A stretch of DNA of 22,064 nt from a virus: IMG/VR virus record IMGVR_UViG_3300025131_004465, positions 1 to 22,064 of that record, one strand, 5' to 3'. Below the pieces are notes generated by a model that was given only the letters and a program-made list of their open reading frames with translations, was not told where the DNA came from and searched no databases. The translations under genes were made by a program, and so were the position numbers. Shown piece after piece: positions 5,841-11,181 of this stretch. How positions within the stretch are numbered: the first letter of the stretch is position 1; the number at the start of each line of letters is the position of its first letter.

Positions 5841-6485
5841 TTAATAGTTAATTAACTCGCTTAATGCGGTTTTAAAATCACAATTATAAAGTTTCATATA
5901 GACGGCAATGTTATCGCCGTGGAATCCACAACCAAAGCAGTGGGCTTTGTTGTCTTTGAAGACAAAGAACGATCCGTTTTTTTCGTTATGAAAGGGGCAG
6001 GGGTAGGTAGTGTATTTGTATTGCTTGTTTACCTTTGAGATTCCCATGTGTGCAAGGATGTCATTTATTTGGACATCTGCTATATCTTCCTTGTCTATGT
6101 TTTTATTTGACTTAGGCTTGCCAATAAATTTATATAGGAATCGTTTAAATTTGTTTAGCTCTACTTTAGGCACGCCGTCTTTCTTTTTTTGTTCGTAGAT
6201 ATTCATTATCTCCTCGACGCTATCCATATCTGAAAAAGCATTTATTGCTTCTCTTTCTATCCTCTCACGTTCATCAAGGCATTTTTCACAAGCCGGAAAT
6301 GGGTGGTATTGAGCCAAGCCGGTGTTGCCACAAATTTCACAAACTGTTTTTGTGTCAACCTCAATCGGTGAAAGATTGCGAGCTGTTGGGTCGTATGTGC
6401 CGATTAAAGGGTAGCGTTTATTTTTAGTTCGCATCAATTGCTCGCATTCTTCCTTGAAGCTGAGTTTTTTTGTCTGCGTCGTCAT
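5841..6485 (-). CDS. Primase-like protein with CHC2 zinc finger, no TOPRIM domain
   Basis: The 214-residue product ends with a clear DnaG-type CHC2 zinc domain (residues 160-214): PCPFHNEKNGSFFVFKDN, then HCFGCGFHGDNIAVYM, with ligands C163, H166, C183, C186. An N-terminal zinc knuckle (C49-xx-C52 ... C66-xx-C69) precedes it. In DnaG the zinc domain recognises the primer start site, but the TOPRIM catalytic domain is absent, so any catalysis must come from another protein. The start at 6485 overlaps the DUF3987-like gene by 62 bases. An internal ATG at 6434 (residue 18, MRTKNKRYPL) would cut the overlap to 11 bases and may be the true start. The two genes are probably translationally coupled and act together in priming. 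Confidence 0.7.
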   Translation of the reverse strand: MTTQTKKLSFKEECEQLMRTKNKRYPLIGTYDPTARNLSPIEVDTKTVCEICGNTGLAQYHPFPACEKCLDERERIEREAINAFSDMDSVEEIMNIYEQKKKDGVPKVELNKFKRFLYKFIGKPKSNKNIDKEDIADVQINDILAHMGISKVNKQYKYTTYPCPFHNEKNGSFFVFKDNKAHCFGCGFHGDNIAVYMKLYNCDFKTALSELINY

Positions 6486-7845
6486 AAGATATTATCTTAA
6501 ATGTTTGTTTATTATATTTGCCAACATTTTTTTCAAGTATGTCACCACGGTCGGAGCAAAGCGTTTCGATAGCATCAATAGTGTTGTCTAACCAGAAGGT
6601 TTTTTTATTTGAGTTGGTTGGGGCAAGTGGTAATTCACCAATCTCACCTTTTGACATTTCTTTTTTCTTTAGTAAGTCATAAATTCTTGTTGCGTCGGAA
6701 GGAGCTTTGCGCTCATAAAGTGCTTTGAACTGTTGGCTATAAAATTCTACTTGCTCTCGTGCCAACTCAAAGTCTTCGGCGGTAATGTTGTATTTACCGT
6801 CCATATCCACATCATCGGGGCGAGAGAAAATAGCTATAATCGCCGCCATTCTTAAAGATTTTCTATGCCTGTCCATAAGCTCAGAACGCTTAGCCTCGTA
6901 TTCGTAATCTTTTATTTTTGAAGCCATCTCAAAGTTGTATTCTTCGTAAGCTCGATATGTGTTAACAACATCTTGTGGCACTCCGATAATATTATTTTTC
7001 TGTGTGTTTTTAAAGACTTTACTAAACAACTGTTGTGCTTTTAACAAATGTTCTGAATAGTCAGAGGTGTTGCGTATAAGTTTTGCTTTAGAGATGTTTG
7101 GGTAACAAACGAAAGAACGTCTAGCCAAACCACGGTTGAAAAAGTCTTTTAAGGTTTGGTTCGCACCCTCGTTTTCTAAAAGCCCAGAAAGACTAGAGTG
7201 AACGAGCATTGTTTGGGGTACACCGCTAACAGCGTTGTTTACTTTGGAGCTTTTAATCATTTTGTGAGGGTTGTTACCTTCTTCAAAGGCGTCTTTCAGT
7301 AATGAAATCATATAGATTTTATTTGCGTCTTTGGTACAGATGTAGTCAATGAACTCTGAGTTGGAGAAATGGAGCGAACCAAATTCAGCTTTTTCAAACT
7401 CTTTTCTTAAAGACAGCAACCCCTCGGGGGTGGCATCGCCTATAGTATCGGATAAGTAATAAGGAGTGTTATCAGCGATATAGCCTCTTACTCTTTTAGC
7501 ACTCCAGTCTTGATTCTCAGCGTGTTGGGTATTTGTTTCTTCTGTGTCAGTAATGTAACCTTCCACCCTTGTTTCGATACTGGCTGAAACTTCTTCAAAG
7601 CATTTTTTCATATAGAACAACGCCCTGTCTTTACCAAATCCAGATGGCATAAAAACCATACCATAGATGTTTGGGAAGAGATTTATATCATAGCCTTCTT
7701 TTATTTTAACCCTATTATAGCAAAGAGCTCGTGAGCAAAATGAGTTGAGGGTTAGTAGCAAAACCTCATTTGGAGTAGTGCTATTAGTGGGTTTGAGGTA
7801 ATTTTCTATGATGTTGCTAGCATATTTTGGTAGAGGTATATCCAT
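6424..7845 (-). CDS. DUF3987-like replication ATPase/helicase
   Basis: The 473-residue product has an N-terminal helical part (LLLTLNSFCSRALCYNRV), then NLFPNIYGMVFMPSGFGKDRALFYMKK, a Walker A-like loop with K72 followed by D rather than T/S. The size and the SGFGKD loop fit DUF3987-type phage replication proteins, which often sit beside primase zinc domains and are thought to be helicase/primase-associated ATPases. Residues 360-473 look like C-terminal DNA-binding or winged-helix material (ATRIYDLLKKKEMSKGEIGEL). It is the first gene after the promoter at 7987-8015 and the three-way-junction leader, next to the candidate origin, suggesting loading at the origin. The exact family is uncertain. 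Confidence 0.6.
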   Translation of the reverse strand: MDIPLPKYASNIIENYLKPTNSTTPNEVLLLTLNSFCSRALCYNRVKIKEGYDINLFPNIYGMVFMPSGFGKDRALFYMKKCFEEVSASIETRVEGYITDTEETNTQHAENQDWSAKRVRGYIADNTPYYLSDTIGDATPEGLLSLRKEFEKAEFGSLHFSNSEFIDYICTKDANKIYMISLLKDAFEEGNNPHKMIKSSKVNNAVSGVPQTMLVHSSLSGLLENEGANQTLKDFFNRGLARRSFVCYPNISKAKLIRNTSDYSEHLLKAQQLFSKVFKNTQKNNIIGVPQDVVNTYRAYEEYNFEMASKIKDYEYEAKRSELMDRHRKSLRMAAIIAIFSRPDDVDMDGKYNITAEDFELAREQVEFYSQQFKALYERKAPSDATRIYDLLKKKEMSKGEIGELPLAPTNSNKKTFWLDNTIDAIETLCSDRGDILEKNVGKYNKQTFKIISYDDADKKTQLQGRMRAIDAN

Positions 7846-7859
7846 AATTTTATACTAAA

Positions 7860-7935
7860 AAACCAGCAGGAGAGAATTCATAAGGCAAACAATGGCCTTA
7901 CCTAGCATCGCTGCTTCGGTCTCTTCTGCTGGTTT
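7860..7935 (-). ncRNA. Three-way-junction leader RNA upstream of the replication operon
   Basis: Read on the minus strand: P1 is 16 pairs (7935-7920 with 7875-7860, one C-A mismatch). P2 is AGCA-GCGA-TGCT, a GNRA-capped hairpin (7915-7904). P3 is GTAAGGC with GCCTTAT, with an 8-base loop (7901-7880). P1 is followed by six T's, then AGTATAAAATT and the ATG at 7845. It is therefore the 5' leader of the operon. The T-run after P1 allows an attenuator or riboswitch role. No known class is recognised. Confidence 0.6.
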
Positions 7936-7986
7936 CTGTTTATAAATTTTGGTGGACATATCGATTGTTTTTTTATGAATAGGTAT

Positions 7987-8015
7987 ATTATACTTGTTTT
8001 TTAAGGTCTAGTCAA
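7987..8015 (-). promoter_or_regulatory. Sigma70 promoter for the replication operon
   Basis: On the minus strand, TTGACT (8015-8010), a 17-bp spacer, and TATAAT (7992-7987), the -10 being perfect. Transcription would start near 7980, giving a leader of about 135 bases that contains the three-way-junction RNA before the ATG at 7845. No DnaA-like box precedes the -35, unlike the other two leftward promoters. Confidence 0.85.
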
Positions 8016-8037
8016 GCTGGAGACAAAATGCTGTTTT

Positions 8038-8361
8038 TTGGCTAACTCTTGTAGTTTCACCATGTTGATAAAACTACTTTTGCCCTTTTTTAAGCTAAGG
8101 TTAGCACAGAAAGGGGTAAATCTTAGTTTCACCAACTGATGGGGTCTATTTTATAAAAAATGAGAAATGGCTAAAAATGGTATATATATAATATAATAGG
8201 TATATATATAGATATATAGATATAACTATATAACTTTTACCTTTTTTTTATGTGTAGTTAGCCAAGAATTTAGTTTCACCAACTGTTGATAAAACTAGGT
8301 GAAACTAGGTGAAACTAAACCCATTTTGCATCACAGACTGTACAGTGGTTGATAAAACTAC
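8038..8361. repeat. Iteron-like repeat cluster, candidate replication origin
   Basis: Eight half-sites of TAGTTT(C/T)A(C/T)C lie here: forward at 8053, 8124, 8271; reverse at 8066-8076, 8285-8297, 8298-8307, 8308-8317 and 8348-8360. Forward/reverse pairs form imperfect palindromes at 8051-8077 and 8271-8297. GGTGAAACTA is repeated in tandem with a 10-bp period (8298-8317). TTGGCTAACT (8038-8047) is exactly inverted as AGTTAGCCAA (8256-8265). GCTAAGGTTAGC (8094-8105) is another short palindrome. Between them, 8180-8236 is almost pure A/T. Repeats plus an AT-rich core beside primase and ATPase genes are typical of an origin or operator array. The last half-sites run into the end of the gene at 8315. 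Confidence 0.6.
8180..8236. other. Very AT-rich stretch, candidate DNA-unwinding element
   Basis: A run of TATATA/GATATA units with only a few G or C residues, lying between repeated elements on both sides. Such stretches melt easily and are common at replication origins. Alternatively it may simply be low-complexity spacer. Confidence 0.45.
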
Positions 8362-8509
8362 CATCTTCGTCTATTTTTCTGATTTGAGGTGATTTACAGA
8401 ACTTACAAATAGCCTCTTGTAATTGTCTGTCGTCTTGTTCGTTTTCTTCTCTGGCAAAATTCTCTTCTGCCTGTTGGGATTCTAAAGCCCATTCTGATGA
8501 TTTACTCAT
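8315..8509 (-). CDS. Small zinc-ribbon protein
   Basis: The 64-residue product has an acidic/glutamine-rich N-terminal helix (residues 1-33) followed by a four-cysteine ribbon: CKFCKSPQI ... CTVCDAKWV. The paired C-xx-C motifs indicate zinc binding, probably to nucleic acid or a protein partner. It starts with a four-base overlap with the upstream zinc-ribbon gene (ATGA at 8506-8509). The coding end runs into the GGTGAAACTA repeats, and an iteron-like GTTGATAAAACTA (8348-8360) encodes part of the ribbon. The function is unknown. Confidence 0.6.
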   Translation of the reverse strand: MSKSSEWALESQQAEENFAREENEQDDRQLQEAICKFCKSPQIRKIDEDGSFINHCTVCDAKWV

Positions 8510-8697
8510 AGAAGTTCCCCTCCTTTCGTTTGAGAGAACTCAGCATCACAATCCGGATTATCACATTTTAGATCACCAGTATCGTATGACTCATCTGAGG
8601 AGGTATCAAATATTTTTATTTCTTCTAATTCAAACTCATTGCAAACTGGGCATTGTAGTTTGCCGTCTTCGTTTGTTTTTATGTTTTTGATATTCAT
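8506..8697 (-). CDS. Small zinc-ribbon protein
   Basis: The 63-residue product contains CPVCNEFELEEIKIF, then LKCDNPDCDAEFSQ, a classic ribbon (C-xx-C ... C-x4-C). The central loop is acidic (DTSSDESYDTGD). It resembles short transcription-factor-like or primase-associated ribbons, but no family is certain. It overlaps the 45-codon ORF upstream and the next ribbon gene downstream, each by ATGA, so three small proteins are translated in a coupled series. Confidence 0.6.
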   Translation of the reverse strand: MNIKNIKTNEDGKLQCPVCNEFELEEIKIFDTSSDESYDTGDLKCDNPDCDAEFSQTKGGELL

Positions 8698-8831
8698 AAG
8701 AATTTACTTAGTATTTTATTAAAACGTTCTATTAGTTTATGTCTTCTTTCACTGAACTTTCCTTGCAGTCCTCTAATTATTTGTGTGTTGTTGTACCACT
8801 TGAGATATAGTTTGATGAAGTGTCTACACAT
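8694..8831 (-). CDS. Putative 45-residue basic protein
   Basis: This short frame starts at ATG 8831 and encodes MCRHFIKLYLKWYNN ... KFSERRHKLIERFNKILSKF, stopping at TGA 8694-8696, which overlaps the next ATG as ATGA. The product is basic, with an amphipathic second half (LIERFNKIL). It overlaps the end of the membrane-protein gene by 55 bases in another frame. An in-frame TAA lies four codons upstream, so this ATG is the only one. Support: the coupled overlap fills a gap in an otherwise gapless operon. Against: it is short and unfamiliar. Confidence 0.4.
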   Translation of the reverse strand: MCRHFIKLYLKWYNNTQIIRGLQGKFSERRHKLIERFNKILSKFL

Positions 8832-9001
8832 ATTATTTGATGGTTATAGTGGTCTTGTACCCAACGCATACTAAATAGACTAGCGATGATTAGGAGGCCC
8901 CAACCAATTGTTTTGATTACTTCGTAGGTAGAACAGGCTGGAACTTCATTATCTTCATCATATTTTTTCCAAAACTTCCACCCAAATTTCCTTTTATTCA
9001 T
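8777..9001 (-). CDS. Small single-pass membrane protein
   Basis: The 74-residue product has a basic N-terminus (MNKRKFGWKFWKKYDED), one hydrophobic helix (TIGWGLLIIASLFSM, about residues 31-45) and a polar, Ser/Thr-rich tail. With positive residues before the helix, the N-terminus is predicted inside the cell. It is the first gene after the promoter at 9107-9135, hence early. Small early membrane proteins in phages often act in superinfection exclusion or host takeover, but nothing in the sequence fixes this. Confidence 0.5.
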   Translation of the reverse strand: MNKRKFGWKFWKKYDEDNEVPACSTYEVIKTIGWGLLIIASLFSMRWVQDHYNHQIICVDTSSNYISSGTTTHK

Positions 9002-9028
9002 AAATATTTTGTTAAGAATTATTTATGA

Positions 9029-9072
9029 GGAGCTAGCCAAGTGCCAGCCGTAGCCAGCCAAGTGTTAGCTCC
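9029..9072 (-). promoter_or_regulatory. Inverted repeat with internal direct repeats in the early leader
   Basis: GGAGCTA (9029-9035) and TAGCTCC (9066-9072) pair perfectly. The enclosed 30 bases carry GCCAAGTG twice (9036-9043, 9057-9064) and a GCC-rich centre. The element is in the 5' leader of the gene starting at 9001. It may be an operator or a structured leader; a smaller hairpin (TAAAAC-GCTTT-GTTTTA, near 9081-9097) lies next to it. Confidence 0.45.
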
Positions 9073-9106
9073 CCCCCTGCTAAAACGCTTTGTTTTAACT
9101 ATTGAT

Positions 9107-9135
9107 ATTGTAATACAGTACCAATAGTCTGTCAA
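9107..9135 (-). promoter_or_regulatory. Sigma70 promoter for the leftmost-reading early genes
   Basis: On the minus strand, TTGACA (9135-9130), a 17-bp spacer, and TACAAT (9112-9107). It directs the membrane protein and zinc-ribbon genes. Its -35 lies close to a perfect DnaA box and 33 bp from the -35 of the rightward promoter, so the two start points are probably regulated together. Confidence 0.8.
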
Positions 9136-9143
9136 TAGTCAAC

Positions 9144-9152
9144 TGTGGATAA
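9144..9152 (-). promoter_or_regulatory. DnaA box TTATCCACA between divergent promoters
   Basis: TGTGGATAA on the plus strand is the exact complement of the DnaA-box consensus TTATCCACA. It sits between the leftward (-35 at 9130-9135) and rightward (-35 at 9169-9174) promoters. A near copy, TTATCCACT, precedes the promoter at 4201-4230. It may let the host DnaA protein affect transcription or a local origin; a chance match is possible. Confidence 0.5.
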
Positions 9153-9168
9153 CTTTTATATTTGTTTC

Positions 9169-9197
9169 TTGCATGGGTATTAAAAATGTGTTATATT
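9169..9197 (+). promoter_or_regulatory. Candidate rightward sigma70 promoter for packaging/virion genes
   Basis: TTGCAT (9169-9174), a 17-bp spacer, then TATATT (9192-9197): four and five of six matches to consensus. Transcription would start near 9204, just before the short leader ORF. It is weaker than the leftward promoters, as expected for a regulated late promoter. Confidence 0.5.
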
Positions 9198-9224
9198 AGC
9201 AGTATTAATATTATTGGAGGTAGT

Positions 9225-9260
9225 ATGCAATGCTTGTCAAACAATTTAATAAAAGGATAG
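9225..9260 (+). CDS. Possible 11-residue leader peptide with Shine-Dalgarno
   Basis: GGAGG (9216-9220) lies four bases before ATG 9225, followed by codons for MQCLSNNLIKG and a TAG stop at 9258-9260. This is the only strong Shine-Dalgarno seen at an ATG in the window. The stop codon overlaps the first pairs of the terminator hairpin (9259-9283). That arrangement is the classic geometry of a transcription-attenuation leader. The peptide has no run of a single amino acid that would suggest a sensed metabolite. Confidence 0.4.
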   Translation: MQCLSNNLIKG

Positions 9261-9283
9261 CCTGCTTAACGCACGGCTTTTTT
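9259..9283 (+). terminator. Rho-independent terminator / attenuator
   Basis: AGCC-TGC, loop TTAAC, GCA-(bulged C)-GGCT, then a run of six T's (9278-9283). The hairpin has seven pairs. It lies about 55 bases after the rightward promoter and before any large gene, so transcripts must pass it (antitermination or ribosome effects) to reach the packaging genes; alternatively it ends a short stand-alone RNA. Confidence 0.7.
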
Positions 9284-9292
9284 GTTTGTAGA

Positions 9293-9415
9293 GCTATTGG
9301 TGTTGAACCCGCTGTCCCCTCCTTCAGTGGTGGCAACATCAATAGCCTTGCAAGATAAAATCCAGCGTATAGCGAGAGACTGCTGTCTCTTGAACCAGAA
9401 AGCTGGTCGTGCACG
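9293..9415 (+). ncRNA. Run of strong hairpins upstream of the packaging genes
   Basis: Hairpin A: 9293-9305 pairs with 9334-9346 (13 pairs, one G-U), inside which CCGCTG (9309-9314) pairs with CAGTGG (9325-9330, one G-U) and leaves the pyrimidine loop TCCCCTCCTT. Hairpin B: CCAGC (9362-9366) with GCTGG (9402-9406), enclosing an 8-pair hairpin (9373-9380 with 9385-9392, loop TGCT). The palindrome CGTGCACG (9408-9415) follows. The stretch is richer in G/C than its surroundings and has no convincing coding potential. It could be a leader RNA or a cos/pac site beside terS. Confidence 0.55.
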
Positions 9416-9428
9416 TAAATTTTTGGTT

Positions 9429-9647
9429 ATGACTATTAAGAAAAAGTGTTTTAAGTGTAAAAAATATCACACTATCGAAGCTGAAGGTAAAACATTAGTA
9501 GAGTTAGAAGCTATTTTTGAGCAAGAATTCAAGAATTGTAAGGGTAGAAAATGCTACGGAATGGAACTAGACCCTAAATACATTGATGTAATAATAGAAA
9601 GATGGGAAAATTATACAGGAGACGAAGCAATAAAAGTAAACGAATAA
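9429..9647 (+). CDS. Short protein ending in an adenine-methyltransferase-like C-terminus
   Basis: The 72-residue product from ATG 9429 begins with a lysine/cysteine-rich stretch (KKKCFKCKKYHTIEAEG) and a helix (LVELEAIFEQEFKNC). It ends with CYGMELDPKYIDVIIERWENYTGDEA. The latter closely resembles the extreme C-terminus of phage N6-adenine/N4-cytosine methyltransferases (GxELDPxYxDxxxxRWxxxTGxxA). All catalytic motifs (DPPY, FxGxG) are missing, so this is either a remnant left by recombination or a small protein that reuses this segment. The frame is open back to 9282 (TTG), but that runs through the hairpin region, so ATG 9429 is preferred. Full-length methyltransferases often precede terS in phages. 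Confidence 0.55.
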   Translation: MTIKKKCFKCKKYHTIEAEGKTLVELEAIFEQEFKNCKGRKCYGMELDPKYIDVIIERWENYTGDEAIKVNE

Positions 9648-9653
9648 AAACGT

Positions 9654-9995
9654 ATGGAAACGTACACAGACCCTAAAACGGGAAAATTTACAAAAGGAAA
9701 TCCTGGAGGAGGTAGACCAAAGGGCTCTGGAGTTAGCATAACTACAGCAATTAAAAGAGAACTAGAAAAAATACCACCGGGACAAGATAAAGCTACATAC
9801 CTAGATTTATTAGTTAAAAGAATAATGAAAAAGGCAATTCAAGAGGGTGACCAACAGACTATCAAGCAAATGTGGAATTATGTCGATGGAATGCCACAGC
9901 AAAGCACAGACATCACCACCAACGGGGAGAACATTAACGTAGCATTAGTCCAATTTATAGATGAAAAACCAACAAATAATTCAGATACCGATTGA
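9654..9995 (+). CDS. Terminase small subunit (TerS)
   Basis: The 113-residue product opens with TDPKTGKFTKGNPGGGRPKGS, the G-F-x-x-G-N-x-G-G-x-G-R-P-x-G-S signature found at the start of many phage small terminases (DUF5681-like). Helical segments follow (TTAIKRELEKI, YLDLLVKRIMKKAIQEGD, IKQMWNYVDGMPQQ). TerS recognises the packaging site and regulates TerL. The gene lies directly upstream of terL and overlaps it by 35 bases, as usual. The leader AATAAAAACGT before ATG has no Shine-Dalgarno. Confidence 0.75.
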   Translation: METYTDPKTGKFTKGNPGGGRPKGSGVSITTAIKRELEKIPPGQDKATYLDLLVKRIMKKAIQEGDQQTIKQMWNYVDGMPQQSTDITTNGENINVALVQFIDEKPTNNSDTD

Positions 9996-11181
9996 ATACA
10001 AACCCCTATTTGACACTGATTGGCGTGAAGCTGCAGTGTATGGTGGTAGGTTTTCGTTAAAATCACACACAGTAGCAAGAGTTTTACTGGTTAGAGCAAG
10101 GCAAAACAAGATAAGAGTAGCGTGTTTCCGTGAGTTTCAGAACAGTATAGCGGAAAGTTCACATCAATTACTGGCTGATTTGATTAAAAAGTACAAAATG
10201 AACGAGTTTAAGGTTACTGATAAGACCATCATTAACACAATAACAGGTTCAGATTTTATATTTAAGGGGCTATGGCACAACGAGCAGAGTATTAAATCCA
10301 TTGAAGGGATTGATATTGCCTGGACAGAAGAAGCCCAAACAGTTTCAAACAAAAGTTTAGAAGTTTTAACACCGACTGTCCGTAAGGATGGTTCACAATT
10401 GATTTATACCTATAACAGATTGCTAGAAGATGACCCAGTACATAAGAGATTAGTGCTAGAGGGTAGGCCAAACACACTGGTTATCAACGAGAATTACGAT
10501 ATTGCAGAGAAATATGGCTTTATGCCACAGGAAATTAAGAAAGAAATTGAGGATGATAAGGCAAACAGACCAGCATTATACAAACATAAATGGCTAGGAG
10601 AGCCAAGTAGTGTAGAAAGAAAGGTATATAAAGACTGGAATATCATTGATGAGATACCACACGAAGCAAGATTAGAGCGTAGAGGGTTAGATTTCGGCTA
10701 TAGTAATGACCCGTCAGCGATTGTAGACATCTACAAACACGATGGTGGCTACATATTAGACGAACAATTATACCAAAAAGGTTTATCAAATAAACAATTA
10801 GCAGATTTTATTAAAAATTTAGGTGATCCGAGCATTCTAGTAATGGCTGATAGTGCAGAACCAAAGAGTATTGACGAGATAAAGATGTACGGAATCACAA
10901 TACTACCAGCGATTAAGGGGGCTGGAAGTATCAATCAGGGCATACAATATGTCCAAGACCAACGAATAAGTATAACAAAACGAAGTTATAACATACTCCA
11001 AGAGTATAGAAACTACCTTTGGAAGACAGATAAGGAAGATAAAATACTTAATATCCCTGAAGATATGTGGAATCACGCACTCGATGCATTACGGTATGGG
11101 CTGAGTGAATACTACATGAATGTAGATACAATTACTAAAAAAAGAAGAAAACCAAAAACTAAAGCAACCATATATGGATAA
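9961..11181 (+). CDS. Terminase large subunit (TerL), Terminase_3-like
   Basis: The 406-residue product has an ATPase domain with YGGRFSLKS (27-35; a variant of GGRGSGKS), a Walker B-like IDIAWTEEA (117-125, E123/E124) and a TPTVRK coupling-type segment. The nuclease domain has GLDFGYSNDPSAIV (D244), VMADSAEP (D297) and HALDALRYGL (D375), the RNase H-like acidic triad. It pumps DNA into the procapsid and cuts concatemers. The length matches the family. The Walker A has F and L where G and G are commoner, but K34-S35 are kept, so activity is expected. It overlaps portal by 8 bases. Confidence 0.95.
   Translation: MKNQQIIQIPIEYKPLFDTDWREAAVYGGRFSLKSHTVARVLLVRARQNKIRVACFREFQNSIAESSHQLLADLIKKYKMNEFKVTDKTIINTITGSDFIFKGLWHNEQSIKSIEGIDIAWTEEAQTVSNKSLEVLTPTVRKDGSQLIYTYNRLLEDDPVHKRLVLEGRPNTLVINENYDIAEKYGFMPQEIKKEIEDDKANRPALYKHKWLGEPSSVERKVYKDWNIIDEIPHEARLERRGLDFGYSNDPSAIVDIYKHDGGYILDEQLYQKGLSNKQLADFIKNLGDPSILVMADSAEPKSIDEIKMYGITILPAIKGAGSINQGIQYVQDQRISITKRSYNILQEYRNYLWKTDKEDKILNIPEDMWNHALDALRYGLSEYYMNVDTITKKRRKPKTKATIYG

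Noticed and set aside
8051-8317. CRISPR array
   Set aside because: Repeats are short (10-14 bases), partly inverted, overlapping or unevenly spaced, with no uniform spacers and no cas genes.
9282-9428. N-terminal extension of the gene at 9429 from TTG 9282
   Set aside because: The extension lies in hairpin-rich DNA directly after a terminator and has low protein likeness; ATG 9429 has an ordinary start context.
9961-11181. TerL as inactive because of the odd Walker A
   Set aside because: The key K34-S35, acidic Walker B and all three nuclease acids are present, so the variation is likely tolerated.
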